DNA of 64,000 bases from Streptomyces sp. CGMCC 4.7035 (GCF_031583065.1 NZ_CP134053.1:3906001-3970000); one strand, 5' to 3'; shown: positions 19,152 to 27,803, counted from the stretch's first letter. Notes: generated by a model not told the origin, from the sequence alone. Numbers and translations: made by a program.

Positions 19152-21305
19152 ATGTCTGCCATCTCCTTCGACTCCACCTCCGGCGTCTGGCTGCTCTCCA
19201 CTGCGCACACGTCGTACGCGATGCGGATCGACGGCACGGGAGCGCCCTGCCACCTCGCCTGGGGCCCTCGGCTGTCCCTCGCGGCGGCCGGTCAGCTCGT
19301 GACTCCCCCGGCGGGAGAGGTCAGCAGCTTCGAGGGCCGTTCCCCGGCCGGAGAGGAGTTGCCGGTCGACGGCGGTGCCCGGTACGGAGCGCCTTCCCTC
19401 CGGGTGCGGTTCGCCGACGGCACCCGGGCCTTCGAGTGGGCGCACCTGGGCCACCGGATCAGCGAGCCGGCGCCCGGAACGATGGAACTCGCCCTTGAGT
19501 TCCATGACCGCCACTACCCGCTGGCGGTCACGCTCCACTACCGCGTCCACGACGACACGGACGTCATCGAGCGCTGGACCATGCTGCGCAACACCGGACA
19601 GCAGCCGATCGCCCTGCTCCGCGCGGACTCGGCCGCCTGGACGCTGCCGCCGCGCGACGACTACCGCATCAGCCATGTCACGGGCCAGTGGTCGGCGGAG
19701 GATCTGCTGCACCGGGAGCGGGTGCCGCACGGCGAGACGGTGCTCACCAGCCGGCGTGGCATCACCAGCCACCACGCGAGCCCTTGGCTGATGCTGGACG
19801 ACGGCGAGGCCACCGAGGACCGCGGCGAGGTGTGGAGCGCGGCCCTGGCGTGGAGCGGAAGCTGGCACGTCATCGTGCAGCGCACGCCCGACGGGCGGAC
19901 GTGCTTCACGGGTGGAGCAGGTCATGACGGCGCGGAACTGCCCCTCGGCCCCGGTGCGGAATATGCGACCCCGCGCTTCGCGGCCCTGTACACCGACCGC
20001 GGCTTCGGCGCGGCGAGCCGTGCCTGGCACGCGTACGTCCAGGCCCATGTGCTCCCGCACCCGGACGAGACGCGCCCCGTGCTGTTCAACTCCTGGGAGG
20101 CCACGGGCTTCGATGTCGACGAGGCCGGCCAGAAGGCACTCGCGGCCCGGGCGGCGAAACTGGGGGTGGAGCTCTACGTCGTCGACGACGGCTGGTTCCG
20201 AGGCCGCCGCGACGACACCGCCGGACTCGGCGACTGGACACCGGACTTGGAGCGGTTCCCGCAGGGGCTTGGCCCGCTGGTGGAGGAGGTCCACCGGCTC
20301 GGGATGCGCTTCGGACTGTGGGTGGAGCCCGAGATGGTCAACCCGGACAGCGACCTCTACCGCGCGCATCCCGACTGGGTGGTGCACTTCCCGCACCGCA
20401 CCCGCACCGAACTGCGCAACCAGCTGGTGCTCAACTTCGCGCGTGACGACGTCGCCGAATGGGCGTACGGATGGCTGACCCGCCTGGTCGCGGACAACGG
20501 GATCGATTTCCTCAAGTGGGACATGAACCGCGCCTTCAGCGAGGCCGGCTGGCCCGCTCGCGAGGACGGTCAGGACCTGCTGTGGACGCGATACGTGCAC
20601 AACCTCTACGGCGTGATCGACCGGCTGCGTGCGGACCACCCCGGGCTGCGCATCGAGACGTGCAGCGGTGGCGGTGGCCGCGTCGACCTGGGCATTCTGT
20701 CCCGTACGGACCAGGCATGGCCGTCCGACAACACCGACGCGGCGGACCGGGTCTCCATCCAGCACGGCTTCGGTCAGATCTACCCGGCCCGGGTGATGGC
20801 GGCCTGGGTGACGGATGTGCCCAACCAGCTCACCGGCCGCTCGGTGCCGCTGCGTTACCGATTCCATGTCGCGATGGCGGGCGTCCTGGCGGTGGGCGGT
20901 GACCTCGCACGCTGGACGCCGGAGGAACTCGCCCAGGGCGCGGAGTTGGTGGCGGAGTACAAGAAGATCCGTCACATCGTCCAGCACGGCACCCTGCACC
21001 GGCTGCGCGGTCCCGTCGATGACGGACCGACCGCCGTGCAGTACACCACCCCGGACCGCCGGGAGGTCGTGGTGCTGGTGTGGCAGCGGGCACCCCGCCA
21101 CGGCACGCCGCGCCCCGCCCTCAGGCTCGCCGGCCTGGATCCCGCCGCGCGATACCGGGACGCCGCCACCGGCACCGTGCACCACGCGTCCGTACTGACC
21201 GGGTACGGGATCGCGCCCGAGCTGCCGGCCGGTGACTGGTCCAGCACATGCCTGCACCTGAACAGGGTCGAGGACGGGGCGGCCGACGGCATCGACCCTC
21301 GGTGA
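19152..21305 (+). CDS. GH36 alpha-galactosidase (cytosolic)
   Basis: 717 aa with no signal peptide, so it acts inside the cell on imported galacto-oligosaccharides. An N-terminal beta-supersandwich (about 1-310) is followed by a TIM barrel: LFNSWEATGFDVDEAGQKAL, YVVDDGWFRGRRDDTAGLGD, WVEPEMVNPDSDLY, nucleophile FLKWDMNRAFSE (Asp about 457), ETCSGGGGRVDLGIL, and acid/base block WPSDNTDAADR (Asp about 526). The C-terminal beta domain is present. Length is normal for GH36. It is divergent from the ROK repressor and together with the GH27 gene forms an extracellular/intracellular alpha-galactoside pathway. The importer that should link the two survives only as a fossil at 17518. Confidence 0.93.
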   Translation: MSAISFDSTSGVWLLSTAHTSYAMRIDGTGAPCHLAWGPRLSLAAAGQLVTPPAGEVSSFEGRSPAGEELPVDGGARYGAPSLRVRFADGTRAFEWAHLGHRISEPAPGTMELALEFHDRHYPLAVTLHYRVHDDTDVIERWTMLRNTGQQPIALLRADSAAWTLPPRDDYRISHVTGQWSAEDLLHRERVPHGETVLTSRRGITSHHASPWLMLDDGEATEDRGEVWSAALAWSGSWHVIVQRTPDGRTCFTGGAGHDGAELPLGPGAEYATPRFAALYTDRGFGAASRAWHAYVQAHVLPHPDETRPVLFNSWEATGFDVDEAGQKALAARAAKLGVELYVVDDGWFRGRRDDTAGLGDWTPDLERFPQGLGPLVEEVHRLGMRFGLWVEPEMVNPDSDLYRAHPDWVVHFPHRTRTELRNQLVLNFARDDVAEWAYGWLTRLVADNGIDFLKWDMNRAFSEAGWPAREDGQDLLWTRYVHNLYGVIDRLRADHPGLRIETCSGGGGRVDLGILSRTDQAWPSDNTDAADRVSIQHGFGQIYPARVMAAWVTDVPNQLTGRSVPLRYRFHVAMAGVLAVGGDLARWTPEELAQGAELVAEYKKIRHIVQHGTLHRLRGPVDDGPTAVQYTTPDRREVVVLVWQRAPRHGTPRPALRLAGLDPAARYRDAATGTVHHASVLTGYGIAPELPAGDWSSTCLHLNRVEDGAADGIDPR

Positions 21306-21521
21306 GGCTCCGATTCCGGGTACCGGGCGATCGAGTTGCTGACCCGGCAGGGCCATGAGGAGCCCTTCGAAGTGGGGGCGTGGTCAGGGGATTGCCGACG
21401 CGGGGTGCGGGCAGCCTGTTGTCCCTCCCAGTGAGTGAAAGGGCTGGTCCTCAAACGCAGCCTCTCAGACCTGGGGCGGCCTGGCTCGCGCGTCATCGCC
21501 GTGGGCAGGGTGGTGGGTCGC

Positions 21522-21983
21522 TCAGCCGGCCGAGCGCGCCTCGGCGTCCCGACGCTGCCGTTCGCGGTCACGCTCGGTCTCCCGGCCCCAGGGCCCGCCG
21601 GCGGCGCGATGGCTCAGGCCGGTCCGCAGCCGGATGGCGAGCCGCTCGGCGAGCGCCCGGCGCAGGCCCAGCTCGACACCGGTCCGGGTCGCCTGCCTCT
21701 CCGGGCACTGGCCGGCGGGTTGCTGACGACCGGTCAGGTACGCGTCCACGGGGGCGCGCGCGGTCTGACGCTCAGGCAACAGGACCCGTACGGAACCGAT
21801 CGCGTACCCGAAGGCCTTCTGCTCCGCCCACGACACCAGCTCGTCGCGGCTGGGCTCCCAGTCCGCGTCGGCCTCGTGCTCGCCGTCCTCGTCGTCGTAG
21901 AAACGGCTGTCGGTTTCGAGGTCGTGGAGTGGCTCTGACCGATGGCCGGGCGTGAGGCGCACGCGGGGTCTGTGAGCGTGCAC
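21522..21983 (-). CDS. Hypothetical protein, acidic N-terminus, basic C-terminus
   Basis: Up to 153 aa. I do not recognise a family. Residues 19-55 are acidic (DLETDSRFYDDEDGEHEADA, then WEPSRDELVSWAEQKAFGYA) and the last 25 are arginine-rich (ETERDRERQRRDAEAR). No signal or membrane segment is visible. The longest frame starts with a GTG that lies inside the fossil LacI operator, so the real start is probably the GTG at 21962 or later; no clear RBS is seen. Codon use looks coding in the first two-thirds. The gene lies where a solute-binding protein gene stands in the sister locus at 50627, so it may have acquired that promoter. Confidence 0.5.
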   Translation of the reverse strand: MHAHRPRVRLTPGHRSEPLHDLETDSRFYDDEDGEHEADADWEPSRDELVSWAEQKAFGYAIGSVRVLLPERQTARAPVDAYLTGRQQPAGQCPERQATRTGVELGLRRALAERLAIRLRTGLSHRAAGGPWGRETERDRERQRRDAEARSAG

Positions 21984-22079
21984 AGTGCGAAAGAGTTTCG
22001 ACCTCTTGTCAATGGATCAATCGTCGGGCTACTGGCTGTTCGCGTATGTCAGCCGCAACCCTCTCTGTGCACGTTCACG
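21970..22079. promoter_or_regulatory. Fossil divergent LacI-type control region
   Basis: CTGTGAGCGTGCACAG at 21970-21985 is a LacI-type palindrome differing in one base from the operator at 50806. Exactly 35 bases after its start, as in that locus, comes the 11-mer CTTGTCAATGG, whose complement carries a minus-strand TTGACA. A second operator-like TGTGCACGTTCACG lies at 22066-22079, again matching TGTGCACGTTC at 50896. The layout copies the galactan control region, but the genes it should drive are missing or broken. Confidence 0.7.
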
Positions 22080-22121
22080 GAATAGCTGGCACCACCTCTG
22101 TCGATCCATCGGGAGCCGGAC

Positions 22122-22205
22122 ATGCCCTCCTTCGCCCCTCCGACCGCCTGCCGCTCGCGTACAGGGGCGATCGCGACCCCCAGCGGTGGCCGCAGGAGGT
22201 AGCGC
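22122..22205 (+). pseudogene. Decayed start of a GH42 beta-galactosidase gene
   Basis: GGGA at 22111 and ATG at 22122 stand just where the GH42 gene starts in the sister locus. Shortly after the ATG, in the +1 frame, the translation reads DRLPLAYRGDRDPQRWPQEV. This aligns with TRLAFGGDYNPEQWPESV, residues 9-26 of the intact GH42 at 50935. Similarity ends after about 20 codons. Beyond it, to 22412, only an unrecognised minus-strand fragment remains (GRVASSVHRIQVSDARGIV, then TRTTFVPHY). The region 21984-22412 therefore holds no working gene. Confidence 0.6.
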
Positions 22206-22412
22206 GGGGACGGAGTGCGGTGCTCCCGCCGGACGGCACTTGGCGTGTTCGCGTGCGTAGTGCGGCACGAACGTTGTCCGGGTCACGATGCCGCGTGCAT
22301 CGGACACCTGGATGCGGTGGACCGACGACGCCACCCGGCCGCCGTCGCGTACCGCGTGGGAGGCGAGTTCGGCGATGCCCGCGCCACTGGTGCCGGGCGA
22401 GATGGCGCGTAC

Positions 22413-23390
22413 TCAGTCGGCCGTCCGCAGCAGCAACTTGCCCGTCGATGTACGCCCGCCCATCAGCCGGTGTGCCTCGGCCGCGTCCGACAGCGCGAAC
22501 TCCGCGGTGACCGGCAGGCTCACGGAACCGTCCGTGACCGTGCGGAAGGAACGCTCGGCCAGCGAGCGCAGCGCCTCGGGCGCCGACTGCGCGAGAGCCA
22601 GGATGGAGAAGCCCGCGACGGAACGGCCCTGCGGGTAGAGCTCCGGCTGCCCGACGTGCCACGGCTCGGCCCCGCTCGCGTTGCCGAAGGACACCAGGCG
22701 TCCGAAGACGGCCAGCGCGTCGAGGCCGCGGCGAAGGGTGTCGCCGCCGACCGGGTCGAGCACCAGGTCGACGCCCCTGCCGCCGGTGGCGCGGCGGACG
22801 TCGTCGGAGAAGGCGTCGGCGGTGAACACCTCGTCGTAACCGTGCTTGAGGGCGTGCTCGGCCTTGCCCAGGGAAGAGACCACCCCGTACACCGCACCGG
22901 CGCCCGCCGCCCGGGCCAGTTGCCCGGCCACCGTGCCGATGCCTCCTGCCGCGCCGTGCACCAGCACGCTCTCCCCGACGCGCAGTCGCCCGACCTCGTG
23001 GATCAGGGCCTGGGCAGTCGGCAGCACGGTGGGCAGCGCGGCCGCAGTCCGCAGGTCCAGGCCCTCGGGGAGCGGGAAGACGGTGGCGGTCTCGGCGACC
23101 ACCACCTCCGCGTACGCGCCGCTGTTGACGAGCGCGACGACTTCCTGTCCCGGACGCAGCCCCTCCACCTCATGGCCGACGGCCCGGATGCGTCCGGAGA
23201 CCTCCAGACCGGGGCGGAAGGGCAGCGAATCCACCCGATATCCCTCGGCGCGGGCCTTGAGATCCGCGAAGTTCACACCGACATAGGCAACGTCGATGGT
23301 TACCTGGCCTGCCGTCGGCTCGGGGGTGTGGGCCTCCACGACCCGCAGCACCTCGGGACCGCCGTACTCCTGGAACTCGACCGCGCGCAT
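22413..23390 (-). CDS. Zinc-independent quinone oxidoreductase / medium-chain NADPH oxidoreductase
   Basis: 325 aa from ATG 23390. Medium-chain dehydrogenase fold of the QOR subfamily. The GroES-like N-terminal part is MRAVEFQEYGGPEVLRVVE, then VGVNFADLKARAEGY and RPGLEVSGRIRAVG. The Rossmann part is VLVHGAAGGIGTVAGQLARA, then GGRGVDLVLDPVGGD. The cysteine ligands of zinc alcohol dehydrogenases are absent, as expected for QOR. It probably reduces quinones or other alpha,beta-unsaturated carbonyls with NADPH. It is divergent from an ArsR-type regulator gene at 23533; a strong palindrome covers its promoter region, so it is very likely that regulator's target. Confidence 0.9.
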   Translation of the reverse strand: MRAVEFQEYGGPEVLRVVEAHTPEPTAGQVTIDVAYVGVNFADLKARAEGYRVDSLPFRPGLEVSGRIRAVGHEVEGLRPGQEVVALVNSGAYAEVVVAETATVFPLPEGLDLRTAAALPTVLPTAQALIHEVGRLRVGESVLVHGAAGGIGTVAGQLARAAGAGAVYGVVSSLGKAEHALKHGYDEVFTADAFSDDVRRATGGRGVDLVLDPVGGDTLRRGLDALAVFGRLVSFGNASGAEPWHVGQPELYPQGRSVAGFSILALAQSAPEALRSLAERSFRTVTDGSVSLPVTAEFALSDAAEAHRLMGGRTSTGKLLLRTAD

Positions 23391-23409
23391 CAGCGCACCC
23401 GCCCTTCCG

Positions 23410-23463
23410 CCAGTGTTCAATGGAAAGCGAACACTGGCAATGTAAGATATTCATCGAACACTA
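23410..23463. promoter_or_regulatory. ArsR-type operator between QOR and regulator genes
   Basis: CCAGTGTTC (23410-23418) and GAACACTGG (23429-23437) form a perfect 9-bp inverted repeat with a 10-base spacer. A third half-site, GAACACTA, lies at 23456-23463. The sites begin 20 bases before the QOR start and lie about 70 bases before the regulator start. Confidence 0.75.
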
Positions 23464-23532
23464 GGCAAGTGGCCGGGGCATTCTGCGGGTGGGTGTGCCG
23501 TCGGTGAGGACGCGCATGGCGAGGAGAGGGGC

Positions 23533-23877
23533 ATGTCGAACCAGGCTGCGGGTGGCAGTCACCGCGCGGCGCCGGTGCACACCGATCCCGAGGACGTTCC
23601 CGTCCTGACCGCGCTGTCCGCGGTCGCCGACCCAGTGCGTATCCAGCTCATCCGCGAGCTGGCGGGCTCGGCCGACTGGACGCGCAGTTGCGGCAGCTTC
23701 GACGTGCCGGTCGGCAAGGCCGCACTGAGTCACCACTTCTCGGTCCTGCGCGGCGCCGGCCTGGTCGAACAGCGTGACGAGGGTCCCAGGCGGGTCAACC
23801 GGCTGCGCCGCGAGGAGTTCGACGCGCGCTTCCCCGGGTTGCTGGACCTCCTGCTCCGTGCCGACGGCGCGGACTGA
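23533..23877 (+). CDS. ArsR-family winged-helix regulator
   Basis: 114 aa from ATG 23533 (GGAGAGGGGC upstream). The winged helix occupies residues 25-100: LTALSAVADPVRIQLIRELA, then VGKAALSHHFSVLRGAGLVE and the wing QRDEGPRRVNRLRREEF. No metal-binding CxC pair is seen in the usual alpha3 position; only one Cys (SCGSFD) lies before the recognition helix, so the sensor is probably not a classical metal site. A redox-sensing cysteine is possible but inferred. It is divergent from the QOR gene and most likely represses it. Confidence 0.88.
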   Translation: MSNQAAGGSHRAAPVHTDPEDVPVLTALSAVADPVRIQLIRELAGSADWTRSCGSFDVPVGKAALSHHFSVLRGAGLVEQRDEGPRRVNRLRREEFDARFPGLLDLLLRADGAD

Positions 23878-23956
23878 TCACTGACTCGTACGCAGTCCAC
23901 CGCGAGGGCACTTCACCCGCACCGGCATGCGGACCGATGAAAGGCAGAATGTCCGC

Positions 23957-24922
23957 ATGACCCTCAACTGCGCTGTGCTGGACGACTACCAGGGCGCCGC
24001 CCTGACCCTGGCGGACTGGAACGCCCTCGCCGACAAGGTCGAGGTACGCACGCTCCGCGAACACCTCACCGACCGGGACAAGCTCGTGGCCGAGCTCGCC
24101 GACTGCGAGATCATTGTGGCCATGAGGGAGCGCACCCCCTTCGACGCGGACCTGTTGCGCCGCCTGCCCCGACTGCGTCTGCTGGTGACCACCGGTATGC
24201 GCAACGCCTCCATCGACCTCGCCGCCGCGGCGGCCCAGGGCGTGACCGTCTGCGGTACGGCGAGCAGTTCCACCCCGCCCGTCGAACTGACCTGGGCCCT
24301 CATCCTCGGCCTCGGCCGGCACATCACAGCCGAGAACCGGGCCCTGCGCGAGGGTGGCCCCTGGCAGTCCACCGTCGGCCAGGACCTCGCCGGCCGGACC
24401 CTGGGCCTGCTCGGACTCGGCAAGATCGGCACGCGGGTGGCCCGCGTCGCCACTGCCTTCGGCATGGAGGTCCTCGCCTGGAGCGAGAACCTCACCGCCG
24501 AGCGAGCAGCCGACGCCGGAGCCCAACTCGCTGTCAGCAAGGAGGCGTTGCTGCGACACAGCGATTTCGTGTCGATCCACCTCGTCCTCTCCGACCGCAC
24601 CCGAGGACTGCTCGGTGAGCCGGAACTGCGCGCCATGCGCCCTCACGCCTACCTGGTCAACACCTCCCGCGCCGCCATCGCCGACCGAACGGCGCTCCTG
24701 CGCGCCCTGCGCGAGGGCTGGATCGCAGGGGCGGGGCTCGACGTCTTTGAGACCGAGCCGCTCCCTGCCGACGACCCCCTGCGCTCCCTGCCGAACGTGC
24801 TGGCCACTCCGCACCTCGGCTACGTCACGGAGCAGAACTACCGCACCTTCTACACGCAAGCGGTGGAAGACATCACGGCCTTTCTCGCCGATACCCCCAT
24901 ACGACTGCTGACGGCCGGCTGA
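23957..24922 (+). CDS. D-2-hydroxyacid dehydrogenase family protein
   Basis: 321 aa from ATG 23957; another in-frame ATG lies 30 bases upstream, but family alignment favours TLNCAVLDDYQGAAL as the N-terminus. The NAD-binding motif is TLGLLGLGKIGTRVARVATA. The catalytic triad is Arg in TSRAAIAD, Glu in FETEPLP and His in ATPHLGYV. This D-3-phosphoglycerate-dehydrogenase-like subfamily reduces 2-keto acids or oxidises D-2-hydroxy acids; the substrate cannot be read from the sequence. Immediately downstream begins a stretch of truncated genes, so any former operon partners may have been lost. Confidence 0.9.
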   Translation: MTLNCAVLDDYQGAALTLADWNALADKVEVRTLREHLTDRDKLVAELADCEIIVAMRERTPFDADLLRRLPRLRLLVTTGMRNASIDLAAAAAQGVTVCGTASSSTPPVELTWALILGLGRHITAENRALREGGPWQSTVGQDLAGRTLGLLGLGKIGTRVARVATAFGMEVLAWSENLTAERAADAGAQLAVSKEALLRHSDFVSIHLVLSDRTRGLLGEPELRAMRPHAYLVNTSRAAIADRTALLRALREGWIAGAGLDVFETEPLPADDPLRSLPNVLATPHLGYVTEQNYRTFYTQAVEDITAFLADTPIRLLTAG

Positions 24923-24964
24923 GCACTCGCATCACCTTCCTGAGCGCAGCCACGCCACCGCGGT

Positions 24965-25117
24965 GTACAGGAACTCCACCTGACCGACGCCGGTCGCGAA
25001 GTCCTGACCTCCGCCGACCGCGTCATCGTCGTCATTGAGCGACGCCTCGCCGGGCCCCTTGGCTCCCACGACACCGCCCAGCTCACCACCCTGGCCGGCT
25101 TCCCCGCGGTGGTGTGA
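24965..25117 (+). pseudogene. MarR-family regulator, C-terminal fragment
   Basis: The frame ending at TGA 25115 reads VQELHLTDAGREVLTSADRV then IVVIERRLAGPLG and ends LTTLAGFPAVV. LTxxGRxVL plus the following amphipathic helix is the end of a MarR wing and dimerisation helix. Nothing N-terminal is found upstream; the 2-hydroxyacid dehydrogenase gene ends about 40 bases earlier. Confidence 0.65.
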
Positions 25118-25195
25118 ATGTCGATATCGCTCACTGGATGCTCGCCCGTCCGCGCTCTTCGCGCATCGGGGGTCAGGACGTTGTCGGTGCCCTGA

Positions 25196-25555
25196 GCAGC
25201 CGCGCAGGGCTTCGAGGGCCCGCTCGACGGCGCCGTTGTCGCGCTCCCCACGCAGGGCAGGCCCTCCGGCTCGGCGCCCCGGTGGGCCCCGGCCGACGGT
25301 CGCACCCTTGCCGAACTCGGCCGGGAAGTCGGAGCGAGCGATCGCGCCCTGTCCAGGCTGTACCGCAGCGACCTCGGCATGACGTTCCCGCAGTGGCGCA
25401 CCCAGCTGCGCCTCCACCACGCACTGGTCCTGCTGGCCGAGAGGACACCGGTGACCGCGGTGGCGCACCAGTGCGGCTGGTCGTCCGCCAGCGCGTTCAT
25501 CGACGTTTTCCGGCGCGCCCTCGGCCACACACCGGGCTCCCATCCAACGAGCTGA
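25196..25555 (+). pseudogene. AraC-family regulator, C-terminal DNA-binding half only
   Basis: The frame is open from 25196, after a stop at 25193, with no start codon before the domain. It reads FEGPLDGAVVALPTQGRPSG, then DRALSRLYRSDLGMTFPQWR, then VTAVAHQCGWSSASAFIDVF and RRALGHTPG. The last two pieces are the classic second helix-turn-helix of AraC proteins (GWSSASAFIDVFRRALGHTP). The cupin/sensor half is missing. It ends at TGA 25553. Confidence 0.75.
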
Positions 25556-25602
25556 CGAGGTGCGCGAGCCCTGTCTACGCGCGGGATGTCGATGCCGCCC
25601 GC

Positions 25603-26448
25603 ATGCGAAGCGGCGTCCTCAATGCCCGGCGACGGAGACCGGGCTTCGCGCTGGCCCCGCTCATGGTCGCCACCGTCGTGGCCACCGGCGGGCTGCGCTG
25701 GACGCCGCTGCTGGTGCTGCCGGCACTCGCCGGCACCGCGTTGTGTCTGCCCGTGGTGCGCGCCATGGAAGAAAGGCGGACCGCCGGGACCGGTTCGACG
25801 GCGGCGGCCGGAAGCGACGACACAGCGTCCTTCGTGAAGCTGTCGTTGGCCGTGGTGTTCCGCTCGATCGTCCTCGTCGGACTGAGCACCTTCATCTCGC
25901 TGTACGCCGAGCAACGCATGGACGGCAGCACGGCCGCCGGCATCGCGGCCCTGTTCGTGCTCTACCTCGGCGGCGCGGTCGGGCTCGGCGGCGCTGTCGG
26001 GTCGGTGCTGGGCGGCATATTGGCAAACCGCTGGCACCGGGTAACGGTCTCCCGCTGGTCCTACCTCATCACGATCGCAGCGGTCACAGGCGTGGTGTTC
26101 GCGCCGGGCCCGGCCCTGTATGTGTTCGTGGCACTGACCTCGGCCGGCCTGTATGTCCCCTTCTCGCTTCAGGTCACGCTCGGTCAGGACTACCTGCCCT
26201 CGCGGGTCGGCACCGCCAGCGGGATCACCCTCGGCCTGACCGTCAGTGCCGGCGGTCTGGCGAGCCCCGCGATCGGCAGCCTCGCCGACGCGACGTCCCC
26301 GCAGACCGCCCTGGCACCTCTCATCCTGATGCCCGCACTGAACTGGCTGCTGTTCCGCGCCCTGCCCGAACCCGCCGCGCTGCGGCCGGAGACTGCGGCG
26401 CGTCCGACGGGAGACGACACCAACGCCGCACTCTCTTCCCGTCCCTGA
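25603..26448 (+). pseudogene. MFS transporter, N-terminal third missing
   Basis: The 281-codon frame from ATG 25603 has about seven hydrophobic helices: FALAPLMVATVVATGGLRWT, LVLPALAGTALCLPVVRAM, then a loop, FRSIVLVGLSTFISLYAEQ, GIAALFVLYLGGAVGLGG, YLITIAAVTGVVFAPGPALY and further segments. The pattern and GLYVPFSLQVTLGQDYLPSR resemble fosmidomycin-resistance-type MFS exporters, which normally have 12 helices and about 400 aa. The first four or five helices are absent and the upstream DNA is the end of the AraC fragment. A folded, active transporter is unlikely. An alternative reading is a recently truncated but still translated gene. Confidence 0.7.
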
Positions 26449-26510
26449 CCATCGCTGAGCGGGACACCAAGGGCGACCACGGGTGCTTGCCACAGCCCAA
26501 CAGGAGCCGG

Positions 26511-27290
26511 TTACCGGGCGGTTCCGAAGTCCTGGGTCCAGTAGTTGTTGGGCTGTGCGAGTCCGACGCCGATCTCCTTGAACCCACAGTTGAGGATGTT
26601 GGCCTTGTGGCCGGGGCTGGACATCCAGCCCGCCATGACCTGCTCGGGAGTGGCGTAGCCGTAGGCGACGTTCTCGCCGTAGGCGCTCCAGTTGTAGCCG
26701 GCACGTGTGATCCGGTCGCCGGGGGAGGACCCGTCGGACCCGGTGTGCGACATGTTCTGGTGGGCCGCCATGTCCTCACTGTGTGCCTGTGCGGCCTTGG
26801 TCAGGGTCGCGTTCAGGGTCAGGGGCGAGCAACCTGCCTTGCTGCGCTCGGCGTTGACGAGTTCCACGACGCGAGCGGCGGCCCCGGACGCCGTGGCGGT
26901 GGCCTTCGGGGTGCTCGGCGAGGTGGGGGTCGCGGAGGCGGGGGCGGGGGCGGTGGCGGTGGCCTTCGGAGTGCTGGGAGACGCGGTGGTCCTGGGCGTC
27001 GGCGCGGTGGTCTGCGGTGCGGTGGTTTTCGGAGTGCTCGCAGAGGGGGTCGCGGTCTTTGGTGCTCCCCAAGTGGACTTGATGTGCTTGTCGCCGTTCC
27101 AGTCACGAGCCCGGTCGGCGTGGTTCCGCCAATCCTTGGCCGCGTTTTTCTTGGCGCTGTAGAAATGATGTTGTCCGTTGTCCTGCCAGTCCGCACAGGC
27201 CATGGCGACGGCCGGAACGCCCACGGCGCTCATGGTGACGGCAGCGATGACTATCCGCCGGTAGCGCTTCTTTTCGCGATGCTTCCCCAT
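26511..27290 (-). CDS. Secreted CAP/SCP-domain protein with Thr/Pro linker
   Basis: 259 aa from ATG 27290 (GAGG just upstream). The signal peptide is KKRYRRIVIAAVTMSAVGV and is cut near AMA-CA. A short domain (CADWQDNGQHHFYSAKKNAA) precedes a Thr/Pro/Ala-rich linker, residues about 75-140, made of repeats like PKATATA and PKTTAP. The CAP domain (about 140-259) has VVELVNAERSKAGCSPLTLN, HSEDMAAHQNMSHTGSDG, the GENVAYGYATPEQVMAGWM block and SPGHKANIL. The His and Glu residues of the CAP cavity are present. Bacterial CAP proteins are exported and of largely unknown biochemical role. A promoter is seen about 96 bases upstream. Confidence 0.92.
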   Translation of the reverse strand: MGKHREKKRYRRIVIAAVTMSAVGVPAVAMACADWQDNGQHHFYSAKKNAAKDWRNHADRARDWNGDKHIKSTWGAPKTATPSASTPKTTAPQTTAPTPRTTASPSTPKATATAPAPASATPTSPSTPKATATASGAAARVVELVNAERSKAGCSPLTLNATLTKAAQAHSEDMAAHQNMSHTGSDGSSPGDRITRAGYNWSAYGENVAYGYATPEQVMAGWMSSPGHKANILNCGFKEIGVGLAQPNNYWTQDFGTAR

Positions 27291-27385
27291 GCGTGACCTC
27301 ACTCGGTAATCGGCGAGCGCCCCTGGTGCGACCGGCTCGGCGCACACTGCGCTTCTGAACTGCGAAGACGTCCTGCGGGTCGTCA

Positions 27386-27414
27386 TTCTTAGGACGGCTC
27401 CACAGGGAATGCAA
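27386..27414 (-). promoter_or_regulatory. Promoter of the CAP-domain gene
   Basis: Minus strand: TTGCAT (27414-27409), 17-base spacer, TAAGAA (27391-27386). This implies a leader of about 85-90 bases. Confidence 0.55.
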
Positions 27415-27758
27415 AGAGCCTTCGTACTACCTTGCTTCGTAGTTTTGAGCGGCCCTTGCCATGGGCGTGGAGGCGTGCTGGCCCGACTTCTGTCGTCTTT
27501 GCGGAATTCTGTCGTCCCGTCAGAAACCGCTGGTTTCCTTCGAGAACGGGTGAACGCGCCGAGCGGGGAGAGTGCCGTCAAGTCCGGCGTGAAATGCACC
27601 TATGCCAAGTCGGACAATTCCCGTATGTCACCAGAGCGGCATCTACTATTCGGCACGCTCAGTTCCCCGAGTTCGTGTGACGGATGTCACGGAACCAGGG
27701 TTCTTGTGTCCGGCAGTCCTCGACGGCGCATCGGCCTGACTTGTCGGCCGGGCGCGGC
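27415..27758. other. Gene-free stretch between the CAP and fur genes
   Basis: No coding sequence could be supported on either strand. The stretch is less GC-rich than its surroundings and contains CTACCTTGCTTCGTAG, an imperfect inverted repeat near 27426-27441. No riboswitch of a class I know was recognised. Confidence 0.4.
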
Positions 27759-27803
27759 CCCCAAACTTGGGGCATTCGTTTTCTTGAACTGTTCGTGTTT
27801 GGG
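27759..27803. promoter_or_regulatory. Candidate FurA operator(s)
   Basis: CCCCAAACTTGGGG (27759-27772) is a palindrome with 6-bp arms. A further GTTTGGG (27797-27803) is inverted with respect to CCCAAAC of the first site. Together they flank and overlap the -35 of the fur promoter, as expected for an autorepressor. Confidence 0.55.

Noticed and set aside
22236..22412. Minus-strand fragment VASSVHRIQVSDARGIV as a dehydrogenase end
   Set aside because: Composition suggests former coding DNA, but I could not assign it to a family with confidence.
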